Shown: positions 16,530-24,991 of the stretch, piece by piece
Numbering within the stretch: the first letter of the stretch is position 1
Layout of the letters: each line of letters starts with the position of its first letter
Source: Arenibacter antarcticus
GTDB taxonomy: Bacteria; Bacteroidota; Bacteroidia; Flavobacteriales; Flavobacteriaceae
Assembly: GCF_041320605.1 (NCBI RefSeq)
Contig: NZ_CP166679.1
Location: 2,528,001 to 2,592,000, forward strand
Direction of reading: 5' to 3'
DNA length: 64,000 nucleotides
Position numbers and translations under genes: made by a program
Notes under the pieces: generated by a model
Seen by the model: the letters and a program-made list of their open reading frames with translations, nothing else
Database searches by the model: none
Told to the model about the DNA's origin: nothing

Positions 16530-17381
16530 ATGGAAACCATTTACAACTATTTTGAATCTATACCTCCAGCGCATAGAAGCCTGATTTTGGTGTTGGGAAT
16601 TGCATTCTTTTGGATATTGGAATCTATCGTTCCCTTATTCCAACTTAAATACAAGAAGTTTAAGCATGCAGGCATCAATATTTTCTTTACCCTAACCACG
16701 GTCCTGGTGAATTTTCCATTGGCATTTTTATTGCTAAAAACAAGTGATTGGACCATCGCTAATAATTTTGGTGTCTTACAGTGGCTGCCCGCAATGCCAT
16801 TGTGGATAAAAATACTGCTTGGGGTAATGTTGCTAGATCTTTTAAGTGCTTGGCTTGCCCATTGGGTAGAGCACAAGGTGAAATTGTTATGGGGATTTCA
16901 TCTAATACACCACACCGATCATCAAGTAGATACCACCACTGCCAATAGACATCATCCGGGAGAAAGTATGGTCCGTTTTATTTTCACTTGTTTTGGAACT
17001 TTAATAGTGGGTGCACCGGTCGCCATCATAATGATCTATCAGGCTCTTTCGGTTGTTTTTTCACAATTTAATCATGCCAATATCTCCTTGCCCAAAAAAC
17101 TGGACAATGTGTTGAGCTGGATAATTGTCTCCCCAGATATGCACAAGGTTCACCATCATTACAAATTGCCCTATACGGATAGCAATTATGGGAATATTTT
17201 TTCCCTTTGGGACCGACTCTTTGGAACCTTCCTAAAATTGCCAAACCAGGATATTGTATACGGGGTGGACACCTATTTTAATGAAAGGGAAAATTCAGAT
17301 ATTGGATTATTGTTGAAAATCCCCTTTAAAACCTATAAATCCCCGGAAAAAGTAGATATGAAATCTACATCTCAATCATAA
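16530..17381 (+). CDS. Sterol desaturase / fatty acid hydroxylase family membrane protein
   Basis: 283-aa integral membrane di-iron oxygenase. Histidine clusters typical of the superfamily are present: HWVEH (111-115), HLIHH (124-128), NRHHPGE (140-145) and MHKVHHHY near 207-214. Four or so hydrophobic segments surround them. Family members hydroxylate or desaturate lipids, including sterols, fatty acids and carotenoids. The substrate is unknown. Its last ten bases overlap the end of the convergent NamZ-like gene. Confidence 0.85.
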   Translation: METIYNYFESIPPAHRSLILVLGIAFFWILESIVPLFQLKYKKFKHAGINIFFTLTTVLVNFPLAFLLLKTSDWTIANNFGVLQWLPAMPLWIKILLGVMLLDLLSAWLAHWVEHKVKLLWGFHLIHHTDHQVDTTTANRHHPGESMVRFIFTCFGTLIVGAPVAIIMIYQALSVVFSQFNHANISLPKKLDNVLSWIIVSPDMHKVHHHYKLPYTDSNYGNIFSLWDRLFGTFLKLPNQDIVYGVDTYFNERENSDIGLLLKIPFKTYKSPEKVDMKSTSQS

Positions 17382-18619
17382 AGAAGGTGCTTCGCTCTTA
17401 GTTGTTTAAAGTGGTTAATGTCTTCTTGCCAGCTTAACTTTATTTCCTCTTGCGAGAGTCCCGTTTCTATCTGTTTTTGCAATTTTGTTGTTCCCGCGTG
17501 TCTTGTAAAACCACTGGTGAGGAAGAATAGTTTCTTGTCGGTACTGTTTTGGTAGGCATCCAAAAGAAAGCTTAAATCCACAGTTTTCATTTTTGGCATT
17601 TGGGACAGATCTTTTCCATAACAAATTTCGCCATTATGTTTTGGGGTTTTAGACCCGAAATTTGGGGCTGGAGTATATTTAAAGTTGTATTGGGTGCTGT
17701 CCAAAAAGGGTGCACCGTACCGCTGAAATTGAAACTCGGTTCCTCTGCCTGCATTTATATTAGTGCCTTCAAAAAAGCCTAAGCTAGGGTATAGGTAAAT
17801 AGAAGTGTTATTAGGCAGGTTCGGAGAGGGCCTAATTGGGAGGTTATAGTCTTTAAAATGATCGTAGTTTTCCAAAGGGATTACAGTAAGGTCTACCTTA
17901 GCTTTGTTCTCCATCATACCTTCTTTATTAATCATATTAGCGTATTCCCCAATCGTCATCCCATAAACTAACGGAATATTGGTCATCCCCAAGAAACCAC
18001 GGTGTTCGGTTTCCATGCTGGGGCCGTCTACATAATGCCCATTGGGATTGGGTCTGTCCAGTATAATCACAGGAATTTTCTGAGCAGCACAAGCTTCCAT
18101 TACCAATTGCATGGTAGCAATATATGTGTAGAAGCGTACCCCAACATCCTGAATATCAAAAAGGACCACATCTATGTCCTGTAACATTTCTTTTGAGGGT
18201 TTTCGGTTTTTTCCATAGAGCGATATTAGAGGTAGGCCAGTCTTTTCATCTTTGCCGTCTACAACTTTTTCTCCGGCATCTGCCTCACCTCTAAAGCCGT
18301 GTTCAGGTGCAAAGACCTTTTTTATTGCTATGTTTAAACTCATCAGAGAGTCCACAATATGAGTATAGGTCAAGGGGGCCGTGTCCTTAAAGATAACACT
18401 GGTTTGGTTAGCGACAACGGCTACCTTTTTTCCATTTAACAAGGGCAAGTATTTTGCGGTTCGGTTGGCGGCCACAATTATAGGTGGTTCGCTTTCCAAT
18501 GTGGTTGTACCCAACTTGGTGCTTTGGTCTTTGTTGTTGGATTTGGATGGGCTTCCACAAGAAGAAAGTATATAAACCAATAATAAAACTGTATTTTTGA
18601 GAACGGATAAAACTGCCAT
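17372..18619 (-). CDS. namZ: Exo-beta-N-acetylmuramidase NamZ family (DUF1343) lipoprotein
   Basis: 415-aa protein of the DUF1343 family, characterised members of which remove terminal N-acetylmuramic acid from peptidoglycan fragments. The signal peptide runs from Met at 18619 to lipobox LSSC; an upstream in-frame start at 18673 would give a poor leader. Conserved stretches include FAPEHGFRGEADAGE, LPLISLYGKNRKPS, DVVLFDIQDVGVRFYTYI, DRPNPNGHYVDGP, PSPNLPN and FFEGTNINAGRGTE. It would act in the periplasm in wall recycling. Its start codon is only 3 bases from that of the divergent FtsX-like gene, so each promoter must lie inside the other's coding region or be shared. Confidence 0.82.
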   Translation of the reverse strand: MAVLSVLKNTVLLLVYILSSCGSPSKSNNKDQSTKLGTTTLESEPPIIVAANRTAKYLPLLNGKKVAVVANQTSVIFKDTAPLTYTHIVDSLMSLNIAIKKVFAPEHGFRGEADAGEKVVDGKDEKTGLPLISLYGKNRKPSKEMLQDIDVVLFDIQDVGVRFYTYIATMQLVMEACAAQKIPVIILDRPNPNGHYVDGPSMETEHRGFLGMTNIPLVYGMTIGEYANMINKEGMMENKAKVDLTVIPLENYDHFKDYNLPIRPSPNLPNNTSIYLYPSLGFFEGTNINAGRGTEFQFQRYGAPFLDSTQYNFKYTPAPNFGSKTPKHNGEICYGKDLSQMPKMKTVDLSFLLDAYQNSTDKKLFFLTSGFTRHAGTTKLQKQIETGLSQEEIKLSWQEDINHFKQLRAKHLLYD

Positions 18620-18622
18620 ATT

Positions 18623-19864
18623 TTGAATTTTGAATTTTTTATAGCCAAACGGCTGGTTACTGCAAAGGAGCATAAAATTAGTATATCTGCACCTATAATA
18701 AAAATTGCAATCGCAGCAATTGCATTAGGGGTCATAATGATGTTGGTGGCAATAGCGACCGGAGTAGGATTAAAGCATAAGATCAGGGAGAAGATTGCGG
18801 CCTTTAACGGGCATATCCAGATTTATAACTACGATAATAATAATTCGGACGTATCCGTGGTCCCTGTCTCTCTAGAACAGGAATTTTACCCTGAATTTAA
18901 ATCGGTCAGTGGTATAAAGCACATTCAGGGAGTAGCCACAAAGGCTGGTATCATTAGGACCGAAGAAACTTTTGAGGGTGTAATTTCCAAAGGAGTGGGG
19001 ACAGACTTTAATTGGGAAGTATTTAAGGAATTTTTGGTAGATGGGAAGCTTCCAGACTTTTCAGGGGAGTTAAATGATGAGGTATTGATATCCCAAATAT
19101 TGGCCAACCGCTTAAATTTTAAAACAGGCGATTCCTTTGTAGCGATTTTTTTTAAGGAAGACGATGAATCAAAAATGCCCAATCAGCGGAAATTCATCAT
19201 CACGGGAATTTATGACAGTGGTTTTGAAGAGCTCGATGCTTCCTATATTTTTATCGATATCCGCCACATTCGCCATATGAACAAATGGGCCCCAGATGAA
19301 GTGGGGAATTTTGAGATATTTCTCGATAATTTTGATGATATGGAATCCAAGGCTAAGGAAATCTATGGAAAAACCTTGTCCGATCTAGATACGCAAACCA
19401 TTCAAGGGAAGTATTTTAGGATCTTTGAATGGATTGGACTCTTCGATCTAAACATCGCGATCATCATTGGTATTATGATTATCGTAGGAGGCTTTAACAT
19501 GATCACCGCCCTCTTAGTGTTGATCTTGGAAAGGACCCAGATGATTGGGGTGTTAAAGGCATTGGGTTCCTCTAATTGGAGTATCCGAAAAATATTTTTG
19601 TACAACGCTACCTACCTTATTGGAGTTGGTCTGTTGTTGGGCAATAGTATAGGACTGGGGATTATTGGGTTGCAATATAAGTTTCGGATATTGAAATTCC
19701 CTAACCCCAAGGAGTATTATATAGATTATGTTCCCGTGTATATAGATGTTTGGATGGTATTGGCGTTAAATCTAGGTGTCCTAGTCTTATGCTTGCTAAT
19801 GTTGTTGATTCCTTCCTATGTTATTACTAAAATTTCTCCTGTTAAGGCCATTAAATTTGAATAA
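18623..19864 (+). CDS. FtsX/LolC-type ABC permease
   Basis: 413-aa inner-membrane permease of the MacB/FtsX fold, most like the LolC/LolE subunits that extract outer-membrane lipoproteins. The N-terminal NFEFFIAKRL is typical of the family and points to a TTG start at 18623; no ATG lies nearby. There is one membrane segment at about 26-50, a large periplasmic domain (about 50-270), then three C-terminal segments beginning FDLNIAIIIGIMIIVGGFNMITALLVLILERTQMIG-type. No ATPase partner is adjacent, so it must pair with one encoded elsewhere. Confidence 0.87.
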   Translation: MNFEFFIAKRLVTAKEHKISISAPIIKIAIAAIALGVIMMLVAIATGVGLKHKIREKIAAFNGHIQIYNYDNNNSDVSVVPVSLEQEFYPEFKSVSGIKHIQGVATKAGIIRTEETFEGVISKGVGTDFNWEVFKEFLVDGKLPDFSGELNDEVLISQILANRLNFKTGDSFVAIFFKEDDESKMPNQRKFIITGIYDSGFEELDASYIFIDIRHIRHMNKWAPDEVGNFEIFLDNFDDMESKAKEIYGKTLSDLDTQTIQGKYFRIFEWIGLFDLNIAIIIGIMIIVGGFNMITALLVLILERTQMIGVLKALGSSNWSIRKIFLYNATYLIGVGLLLGNSIGLGIIGLQYKFRILKFPNPKEYYIDYVPVYIDVWMVLALNLGVLVLCLLMLLIPSYVITKISPVKAIKFE

Positions 19865-20191
19865 ACTAAATTAACTTTTTGCAATTTTTGGAGGGGCAAA
19901 ATATAAAATTTTAAGATATTTTATAGTGCACTCTAATTTTCCTTGGACCATTGGAGCTAATAACTTATAAAGTACCAGCTGATTCTCAGTCTATGATGAA
20001 AATTTGCAATAATCCATTACACCCCCTTCAAAAGAAATCTAGATTTTGTATGTTTACTTAATGGGCTAGGCTTATTTTGGTTTGCCCTAGATGAGCAGCA
20101 TGTTGCGCCAAAGGGAAAAAATCCGATTAAATTAAGAATCGCAGATTGAGCATATTGCTCCTCCTTTAAGAATCCATTATCTTTATAGGCT
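19865..20191. other. Intergenic region upstream of the PLP synthase gene
   Basis: A 327-base A+T-rich stretch. It contains a 22-codon frame (19993-20061) with two Cys codons that is not convincing as a gene, and a weak CTAGG/CCTAG inverted repeat near 20066-20090. No clear promoter or RNA gene was seen. Confidence 0.4.
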
Positions 20192-21172
20192 ATGAAATAC
20201 ACGGAAAATATTCTGGGAACAATTGGGAACACTCCCTTAGTGAAAGTAAACCGCATAACGGCAGATTTACCCTGCTTAGTACTCGCAAAATATGAGACTT
20301 TTAATCCAGGGAATTCGGTGAAGGACCGTATGGCCCTTCAAATGATCGAAGATGCTGAAGCTTCGGGCCTGCTAAAGCCTGGAGGGACCATTATAGAAAG
20401 TACCTCCGGAAATACGGGGATGGGACTTGCCTTAGTGGCTATTATTAAAGGGTATAAAATGGTATGCGTTATCAGTGATAAGCAATCCAAGGAAAAGGTA
20501 GATATTCTTAAAGCTATGGGTAGTGAAGTCTATGTCTGCCCTAACAATGTGGCTCCGGAGGATCCTAAAAGTTATTATTCCACCGCTAGAAGGCTGTCAC
20601 AAGAGACCCCTAATTCTTGGTACGTAAATCAATATGATAATCCTTCCAATTATAAAGCACATTACCTGAGTACTGGTCCTGAGATTTGGGAGCAGACCGA
20701 GGGCAAGATTACCCATTTTGTGGTGGGCGTAGGTACCGGGGGAACCATTTCTGGGGTAGGGACCTTTTTAAAGGAAAAAAATCCAGACATTAAAATTTGG
20801 GGTGTAGATACCTATGGTTCCGTTTTTAAGAAATATCATGAAACTGGTATCTTTGACGAAAATGAGATCTATCCTTATATCACGGAAGGGATAGGTGAGG
20901 ATATTCTGCCAAAGAATGTTCATTTTGATATTATAGACGGATTTACAAAGGTTACCGATAAGGATGCGGCCGTATACACCCAACGTTTGGCAAAAGAGGA
21001 AGCCATGTTTCTTGGAAATTCTGCAGGGGCGGCTATTAAAGGGGTCTTACAGCTGGCGGAACATTTTACCAAAGATGATGTGGTGGTGGTATTGTTCCAC
21101 GATCACGGGAGTAGGTATGTCGGTAAAATGTTTAATGATGAATGGATGAAGGAAAAAGGTTTTATAGGTTAA
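20192..21172 (+). CDS. PLP-dependent cysteine synthase / cystathionine beta-synthase-like enzyme
   Basis: 326-aa fold-type II PLP enzyme. The cofactor lysine is Lys44 in NPGNSVKDRMA, the phosphate and substrate loops are STSGNTGMGLA near 70-80 and the glycine-rich GVGTGGTISGVG near 173-184. The C-terminal LFHDHGSRYVGKMFNDEW matches a subgroup related to cystathionine beta-synthase rather than classic CysK. There is no CBS regulatory domain. It makes or rearranges cysteine or cystathionine from serine-type substrates. It is followed 20 bases later by an aldose epimerase-like gene. Confidence 0.85.
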   Translation: MKYTENILGTIGNTPLVKVNRITADLPCLVLAKYETFNPGNSVKDRMALQMIEDAEASGLLKPGGTIIESTSGNTGMGLALVAIIKGYKMVCVISDKQSKEKVDILKAMGSEVYVCPNNVAPEDPKSYYSTARRLSQETPNSWYVNQYDNPSNYKAHYLSTGPEIWEQTEGKITHFVVGVGTGGTISGVGTFLKEKNPDIKIWGVDTYGSVFKKYHETGIFDENEIYPYITEGIGEDILPKNVHFDIIDGFTKVTDKDAAVYTQRLAKEEAMFLGNSAGAAIKGVLQLAEHFTKDDVVVVLFHDHGSRYVGKMFNDEWMKEKGFIG

Positions 21173-21192
21173 TACAACAACACTATTATTAA

Positions 21193-21972
21193 ATGATAAG
21201 CTTAACACAAAACGAAAAAAAGGTTACTATAGATGCTGGGGAATTGGTGGGGTATAATGTAGATGGTCATGAGTATATCCACCAAAAAGGAAGTCCTGGA
21301 TGGTCAAATTCGGATACGGAGATGTTTCCTGTTATTGGTCCAACTCAAGAGTCGAATTTTAGGGTACAGACCCCAAAGGGGATCGCTGTTCAGGATCAGC
21401 ATGGTCTGCTTAGAGAACTGGAGTATGAACTTGCCCAGCAGACGGAAAATAGCACAACCTTTATTAAAAAATATGTTGCAGGAACCAAGGTTAAAAATGC
21501 CAAGTTCCCCGATAAATCTACAGAAGAATATTTGTATTGGCCCTATGATTTTGAGTTCACAAAATCTTTCCATCTAAGCGAAAAAGGACTCACCATCCAA
21601 TTTGAAATAAAGGCCGAGGATGTTATGCCTTTTATGTTGGGATATCATCCCGCCTTTAAATTGCATACCTCCAATCCGGTAATTACAGCTGGGAATAGGA
21701 TTATCTCCCTAAACCAAATAATGGAAGTCGGAAATAGGGCGCTTCCTATACTGAATTGTGATTCGTTAACCTTGACCGATGGTAAGAAATTAAAGATTAC
21801 TACCGAAGGTTTTGGGAATTTTATGCTGTGGACAGAAGTGTCCAATATGGTGTGTATAGAACCCATTACATTTTATCCTTATAATGTAGAACAGCCTCAA
21901 TTGCATACAGGTTTTCAGAACCTGAAGAAATCTGAGAATATATTTAAAGTGATGATAATGTCTGATTTTTGA
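21193..21972 (+). CDS. Aldose 1-epimerase-like protein
   Basis: 259-aa galactose mutarotase-superfamily protein. The HEYIHQKGSPGWSNSDTEMFPVIGP start, the LGYHPAFKL motif with the substrate-binding His and the VCIEPITFYPYN segment with the catalytic Glu are those of the LacX/YihR-like aldose epimerase group. It probably interconverts anomers of an unspecified hexose in the cytosol. Its stop codon is 11 bases from the start of the Crp-family gene. Confidence 0.82.
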   Translation: MISLTQNEKKVTIDAGELVGYNVDGHEYIHQKGSPGWSNSDTEMFPVIGPTQESNFRVQTPKGIAVQDQHGLLRELEYELAQQTENSTTFIKKYVAGTKVKNAKFPDKSTEEYLYWPYDFEFTKSFHLSEKGLTIQFEIKAEDVMPFMLGYHPAFKLHTSNPVITAGNRIISLNQIMEVGNRALPILNCDSLTLTDGKKLKITTEGFGNFMLWTEVSNMVCIEPITFYPYNVEQPQLHTGFQNLKKSENIFKVMIMSDF

Positions 21973-21983
21973 ATGGTAAAGGT

Positions 21984-22616
21984 ATGGAAGAATTGTTAGA
22001 GCGTTATTACGGCTATCTTTTTGAGGAGGAATTACTGGAGGAAATCAGAAAAATTGGTGTTTATAGAAAAATACAGCAGGGAGAAAAATTAATGGATATT
22101 GGTGACCTGGTGCAAACGATGCCCCTATTGTTGCGAGGTGCAATAAAAGTTATGAGGGAAGATGATGAAGGAGATGAGCTTCTGCTTTACTTTATTGAAC
22201 GGGGAGATACTTGCGCCATGACTTTTTCTTGTTGTATGGGTGGGAATAAAAGTGAAATACGGGCAGTTGCTGAAACCGATGCCGAATTATTGATGATTCC
22301 CGTAAAATACATGGAATCCTGGATGGGGAAATATAAAACTTGGCAGCGATTTATCTTGGATAGTTACCATTCCAGAATGATGGAGCTTATGGAAACGGTA
22401 GATTCCATTGCCTTCATGAAAATGGATGAACGTCTCCTTAAACATCTCCATGATAAGGCCAAGGTAACTCAAGATGATGTTATTTATGCCACCCATCAGG
22501 ATATTGCGTATGACCTTCACACCTCAAGGGTGGTAGTCTCTAGATTGCTTAAAAAGATGGAGAAGGATGGTAAAATTGAGCTTAACCGGAATCATATTAA
22601 AATATTGAATCTTTAA
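21984..22616 (+). CDS. Crp/Fnr-family transcription regulator
   Basis: 210-aa regulator with an N-terminal cyclic nucleotide-binding-like beta barrel (about 10-115) and a C-terminal winged helix (THQDIAYDLHTSRVVVSRLLKK, recognition helix near 175-190). Start ATG 21984 is preferred; a TTG at 21969 overlapping the previous stop would add five residues. The DTCAMTFSCCMGG segment contains adjacent Cys residues that could sense redox state, but the Fnr cysteine pattern is absent. It sits between the epimerase and a di-haem peroxidase gene. Confidence 0.85.
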   Translation: MEELLERYYGYLFEEELLEEIRKIGVYRKIQQGEKLMDIGDLVQTMPLLLRGAIKVMREDDEGDELLLYFIERGDTCAMTFSCCMGGNKSEIRAVAETDAELLMIPVKYMESWMGKYKTWQRFILDSYHSRMMELMETVDSIAFMKMDERLLKHLHDKAKVTQDDVIYATHQDIAYDLHTSRVVVSRLLKKMEKDGKIELNRNHIKILNL

Positions 22617-22677
22617 TCATCAATCACTTATTATTAAAGGGAGAAGTGGCTTGGTATTTAGGGGAACTACCACAAAG

Positions 22678-23859
22678 ATGAAAAGTAGCGCTATAAAATA
22701 TGTAATGGTATTACCCATATTGGTATGGATAGGCTGCGGGAACCCTAAAGTGGAAAAAACAATAGATTTGGAGCCAGTTAGGCCAATGCCTACTGTTGCT
22801 GCACTGCCATCAGAAATTAAATTTCCTTTAAATAATCCCAACTCCCCAGAAAAAGAGTATTTGGGAAAACTTTTGTTCTATGATCCCATTCTTTCTGGAG
22901 GAAAGGACGTTTCCTGTGCCAGCTGCCATCACCCTTCAACTGGTTACGCAGAATTTTTAGATCTTTCTATTGGTGCCAATGGGAGAGGGCTGGGCAGTAA
23001 ACGGATTTTTAATACACCCAATTCAATCCCAATAATGAAACGCAACTCCCCAACCATTCTAAACACTGCCTTTAATGGGATTGCCAATGGGAAGGGATAT
23101 AATCCTGAAGAGGCCTCTATGTTTTGGGACGACCGGGTAAAGAGCTTGGAAAAACAAGCTCTAGAACCTATTAAGACTTTGGAAGAAATGAAAGGCGATC
23201 ATTTTGAGAAATCTGAAATATTAATCGAAGTGGCACAAAGATTAATGAATATCCCCGAGTATAGGACCCTTTTTGCCCATGCATTTGGAGAACATGTCGC
23301 CATAGATAGTATCAGTATATCACAGGCCATTGCAGCCTTTGAGAGAACCTTGCTAGCCAATAATTCGCGCTTTGATCAGTATATGAATGGTGACTTTAAT
23401 GCCATTTCCAATTCCGAAAAGGAAGGTTTTGACCTCTTTAAATCCGTAGGATGTATTAACTGCCATAATGGGCCCATGTTTTCAGATTATAAATTACATG
23501 TATTGGGGGTACCAGAGAATAAAAAATTAAATGCTCCTGATGGGGGTATAGATGAGAGTTTTGCTTTTAGAACGGCTTCCCTTCGAAATTTGAGATTTAC
23601 AGCACCCTATATGCACAACGGAAGTTTCCAGAACCTAAGACAAGTGCTGGAATTTTATGAGGATATCTCCTTTGGGAAAACTAGGAACCCTTTGGTGTCC
23701 AAAGAAATGTTTGATCCGTTTGTTAGGGAGCTACAGCTTAGCGTGAAGGATATGTCTAGGATCATCTCCTTTTTAAATACGTTGAATGACCCTAATTTTG
23801 ATACGGATATTCCCGAAAAAGTGCCTAGTGGACTTCCCGTAGGAGGAAATATTCACTAG
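22678..23859 (+). CDS. Di-haem cytochrome c peroxidase (CcpA/MauG family) lipoprotein
   Basis: 393-aa periplasmic protein with lipoprotein signal ending VWIGC (Cys20); start 22678 was chosen over TTG 22651 because it gives this signal. Two c-type haem motifs are present: CASCH (Cys80, Cys83, His84) and CINCH (Cys259, Cys262, His263), as in bacterial cytochrome c peroxidases. The conserved FRTASLRNLRFTAPYMHNGSF-like segment follows. The family reduces hydrogen peroxide or, in MauG-like members, oxidises protein residues. The upstream Crp/Fnr gene, 61 bases away, may regulate it. Confidence 0.88.
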   Translation: MKSSAIKYVMVLPILVWIGCGNPKVEKTIDLEPVRPMPTVAALPSEIKFPLNNPNSPEKEYLGKLLFYDPILSGGKDVSCASCHHPSTGYAEFLDLSIGANGRGLGSKRIFNTPNSIPIMKRNSPTILNTAFNGIANGKGYNPEEASMFWDDRVKSLEKQALEPIKTLEEMKGDHFEKSEILIEVAQRLMNIPEYRTLFAHAFGEHVAIDSISISQAIAAFERTLLANNSRFDQYMNGDFNAISNSEKEGFDLFKSVGCINCHNGPMFSDYKLHVLGVPENKKLNAPDGGIDESFAFRTASLRNLRFTAPYMHNGSFQNLRQVLEFYEDISFGKTRNPLVSKEMFDPFVRELQLSVKDMSRIISFLNTLNDPNFDTDIPEKVPSGLPVGGNIH

Positions 23860-23966
23860 GCAGCCTAATTTTAATCCTATAGAATCGGTATTATAAAAGA
23901 ATCTAGGTATTTGGTGAAAGCCAAGAATGGCATATAGGAAACGAAGAAAAATAAACAGGTTTTGGT

Positions 23967-24842
23967 TTAGTATTTACAATCCACCATATCTGGTTCTATA
24001 TAGTAATCCCGATAATTTTTTGCTTTGGGATCCATACATCCTTTTAAGTTTTTTAGGGATACTTTTCTAAAATCTATGGGTTGCCCTTCAGATTGTAGGG
24101 CTATAAATCCCTCCTTCAATAATTTGCCGTCAATTTTAATCGCTGGGTCGTATCGGTTGGCTACTCCACCTCCAATTTGTGGTTTGGCGTACTCCAGAAC
24201 TTTTTCCCCATTGATAATATGCGTTACCAAGGAATCTCCCAAAACTATGGCCTCTGCACGGACCCATTGATCACCAAAATAGGTTTTTGAAGTAGAATTT
24301 ATACAATGACGCGGGTCTATTTTTCCTTTGTATACCACATCAGTACCTGGGGAACACATATTGCCTGTGGGTCTCGATTTCCCCTCTTCTAATCCTGCTA
24401 AAAACTGCATTTCCACCGATATGGGCCAATCTTGCTCCTTCAACACGGTTTTGGGGTCTTGTGAGTGAAACATGACACCACTATTTTTTATCGTATAACT
24501 GGGAGCTCCAGGATGTAATTCGCCCACAAACCTGTATTCTATCACTAAATGGTAATACGAATATGGTGTATTATAGTAAAGATGACCATAACTTTCGTTA
24601 AAGTCGCCTTCATACTTATCATATCGCACTTTAATAATACTGTCCTCTACCCTAAAGGTGTCCCCGTAGTTATCGCCTACTTCATAATGGTGTATCTTGG
24701 TGGTCCAATCCTTTATGTCCTTTCCGTTGAACATATTGATCCAGCCGTCATTTTCTTGCTGGGAAATTGGTTTTACAGTACCACACTGGCAGAATACCAG
24801 TACTAATAGGGAGCACAATACAATGGTGAGATAGTTCCGCAT
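23967..24842 (-). CDS. DUF1080 (3-keto-disaccharide hydrolase-like) lipoprotein
   Basis: 291-aa surface or periplasmic lipoprotein (lipobox VFCQC, Cys20). The concanavalin-like domain of DUF1080 spans about 32-270, beginning DGWINMFNGKDIKDWTTKI and including NSGVMFHSQDP, VEMQFLAG and GFIALQSEGQPIDFRKVSLKNL. Related proteins hydrolyse 3-keto glycosides or bind sugars. A short Cys-containing tail (GCMDPKAKNYRDYYIEPDM, DCKY) follows, resembling the DPxAxNY motif seen at the end of many Bacteroidota surface proteins. It stands alone. Confidence 0.82.
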   Translation of the reverse strand: MRNYLTIVLCSLLVLVFCQCGTVKPISQQENDGWINMFNGKDIKDWTTKIHHYEVGDNYGDTFRVEDSIIKVRYDKYEGDFNESYGHLYYNTPYSYYHLVIEYRFVGELHPGAPSYTIKNSGVMFHSQDPKTVLKEQDWPISVEMQFLAGLEEGKSRPTGNMCSPGTDVVYKGKIDPRHCINSTSKTYFGDQWVRAEAIVLGDSLVTHIINGEKVLEYAKPQIGGGVANRYDPAIKIDGKLLKEGFIALQSEGQPIDFRKVSLKNLKGCMDPKAKNYRDYYIEPDMVDCKY

Positions 24843-24991
24843 TTTAAATTATTTTTCATGAATTTAAGGGTACAAGATAGGAGTTTTAATTTTTATTTAT
24901 CTGGGTATGTTGCTTCGGGATTATAGAAGGGAATGTGAATTGTGTAACCTTGATTACATTCGATTTAAGTATTTAATACTAATTTTGACAA

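Noticed and set aside
19993-20061. 22-codon frame with two Cys codons upstream of the cysteine synthase-like gene, possible attenuator
   Set aside because: Cys content is not clustered and there is no terminator/antiterminator structure next to it.
20017-20256. 79-aa minus-strand frame over the cysteine synthase-like start
   Set aside because: It overlaps the conserved N-terminus of a real gene and shows no domain.
24980-24987. TAATTTTG match to the -7 box before the SulP gene
   Set aside because: It ends four bases before the ATG, leaving no room for a leader, and there is no -33 box at the right distance.
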